From assembly GCF_016545825.1 (NCBI RefSeq), contig NC_052616.1, forward strand, positions 53,887,716-53,951,715: a stretch of 64,000 bases of DNA, given 5' to 3'. The notes under the pieces were generated by a model that was given only the letters and a program-made list of their open reading frames with translations, was not told the DNA's origin and did no database searches. A program made the position numbers and the translations under genes. Below are positions 61,658 through 64,000 of this stretch, piece after piece (positions within the stretch are counted from its first letter, which is position 1; each line of letters begins with the position of its first letter). The stretch is from Eucalyptus grandis (Eukaryota > Streptophyta > Magnoliopsida > Myrtales > Myrtaceae).

Positions 61658-61660
<3 letters not shown>

Positions 61661-62094
61661 AAAATCTATCATAACCAAAACCAATACTATGCTCAGCACC
61701 ACCTTCCAGCACATATGCACCTCGTTACATTTAAGAACGTGTATTTATCATTTATGTTCTTGTTTGGTCCGGAGCGTTCATCATATGCAAAACAAAGATC
61801 GGTTGTGGCTTCAAAGACCCGACTCAGAAGGAAGTTTGGTGTAGTTTTCCATGGCCAAAGGGTCGTCGGTTGCAGCAAATTCACCATTCCATGGGATAAT
61901 CAAGTCAATGAACAAAGGTAATGCTGGGCAAGACATTCAAGCAATCGAGCAAGAAGAGAAATGAAGAACCTTGTGAAGTTTAAAGAAGCCCAGCGAAAAA
62001 GCTAATCGCTGCAACAGACGAAGGAAGAAGAAAGCACCACTATCTCAACACAAGCATCCACGAAGAGAGACCAATGCACAGACGATAGATAGGA

Positions 62095-63318
<1,224 letters not shown>

Positions 63319-63361
63319 ATGAGACACATAATGCCAACTAAAGAGTTGTCGTGGACTGGTC

Positions 63362-63493
63362 CCGTGGTAAAAACGATCTTCTTTGGGAGAACCTTTGCCC
63401 TTAGAATACGAAGTGGAACACGTTGCGTAAGTGGATGTACACTAATAATAATGTCAGGTTGATACTTCATTAGCCCTTTAGCAACCTGTCTGC
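63362..63493 (-). pseudogene. MGD1: MGD1 exon, right-arm copy
   Basis: Reads [20 protein letters not shown], then [20 protein letters not shown], closer to the family than the left-arm copy (IIIS kept). A splice acceptor ttatttgcag precedes it on minus. It is cut off after IVFTT and joined to the ubiquitin leader at the same point as locus A. The intron (63494-64000) continues past the window. Confidence 0.8.
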
Positions 63494-64000
63494 AAATAAG
63501 GAACAGGATAAGATGAGTATTCATCATCGTCATGACATAGCCTCAAAAGACCATATAATTAAATCAATATAAACACCTCTCTAACATTATGCGTGCATTC
63601 GAAAGTCAAAACAAATGTTTTGTCGTAAACATAACTGCTTGATCACCAAGCATATCTGATTATCGTTCTTCTCTTCTTTAAGATGGTTTGAACAGTTTTC
63701 CCTTGACATTCCAAGTCAAATAGGACTCCTCATTTGTGACAAGTGATCCAGAGATCTGCCTTTGTTTACCATAATGCAGCCACAAATTCAAGTTTAACTT
63801 GCAGCAAATGATCCTATCAACTGACAGGACAGGCTCTAAAAGTAATTAACCTTGTCATCATTAATTCTTAGAACTTGAAGAATTAGATATAAAGGATAGG
63901 AAGAGCTCCACCATTGGCTGAAGCAACAAGTTGCAAGTCTTCGAAGAAAGATGGTCAAAATTAATTCATCAATCAAAGAGAATCCTCCAATTGTCCATCT

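Overview
The window is nuclear DNA of a flowering plant, most likely a dicot. The signs are a class III peroxidase with the family's three-intron layout, polyubiquitin loci with a leader intron just before the coding region, a plant galactolipid-synthase (MGD1-type) relic, an L1-type LINE with a terminal RNase H domain, Ty1-copia gag relics, Mutator-like and hAT non-autonomous elements, and long CT/AG and TTA microsatellites. Several repeats look like ones common in Myrtaceae such as Eucalyptus, but that is an impression from memory. The region is gene-poor and repeat-rich. Only two loci look structurally intact: the peroxidase (36776-38470, minus) and a four-exon gene for a small protein with a ubiquitin-like C-terminal half (52746-55866, plus).

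Layout. 1-5253 and 58811-64000 are the two arms of a direct segmental duplication about 58.8 kb apart. Each arm holds a Ty1-copia gag relic split by a Mutator-like element, then a broken four-unit polyubiquitin gene, then an MGD1 exon joined to the ubiquitin leader (all but the Mutator-like element on the minus strand). In the left arm the MGD1 relic continues to about 6868, and its intron is filled by a tandem array carrying SINE pieces. 7594-9830 holds a third broken polyubiquitin locus in the opposite orientation, behind a tandemly repeated upstream region. 13251-13815 is a fourth ubiquitin fragment. 14003-16700 holds a MITE and a 1.5-kb Mutator-like element with gene-like cargo; its empty site is preserved nearby. 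17330-23300 is a mix of a SINE, an MCTP-type C2-domain fragment, a LINE tail, MITEs and LTR debris.

23698-33960 is an older copy of the ubiquitin-like gene locus. Its second intron was split by a LINE (24277-31840), the LINE by an LTR element (24799-29168), and that LTR by an hAT element (26490-27426). Another hAT element lies at 34048-35039. The peroxidase follows. Its leader abuts a free-standing copy (38510-40555) of the 2-kb third intron of the ubiquitin-like gene family. 40556-51230 holds a microsatellite, a diverged tandem duplication (41790-46220), a solo LTR (47255-49010), a MITE and a GRF zinc-finger fragment. 55946-56817 is another Mutator-like element, and 57000-58240 resembles plant mitochondrial DNA.

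How the pieces relate. The four ubiquitin fragments share the same disabling deletions where those parts survive, so they descend from one already broken locus by DNA-level duplication. The 2-kb intron of the ubiquitin-like gene contains a possible small nested membrane-protein gene and occurs three times, once as the upstream flank of the peroxidase. No operon-like organisation, CRISPR array or convincing tRNA/rRNA gene is seen.
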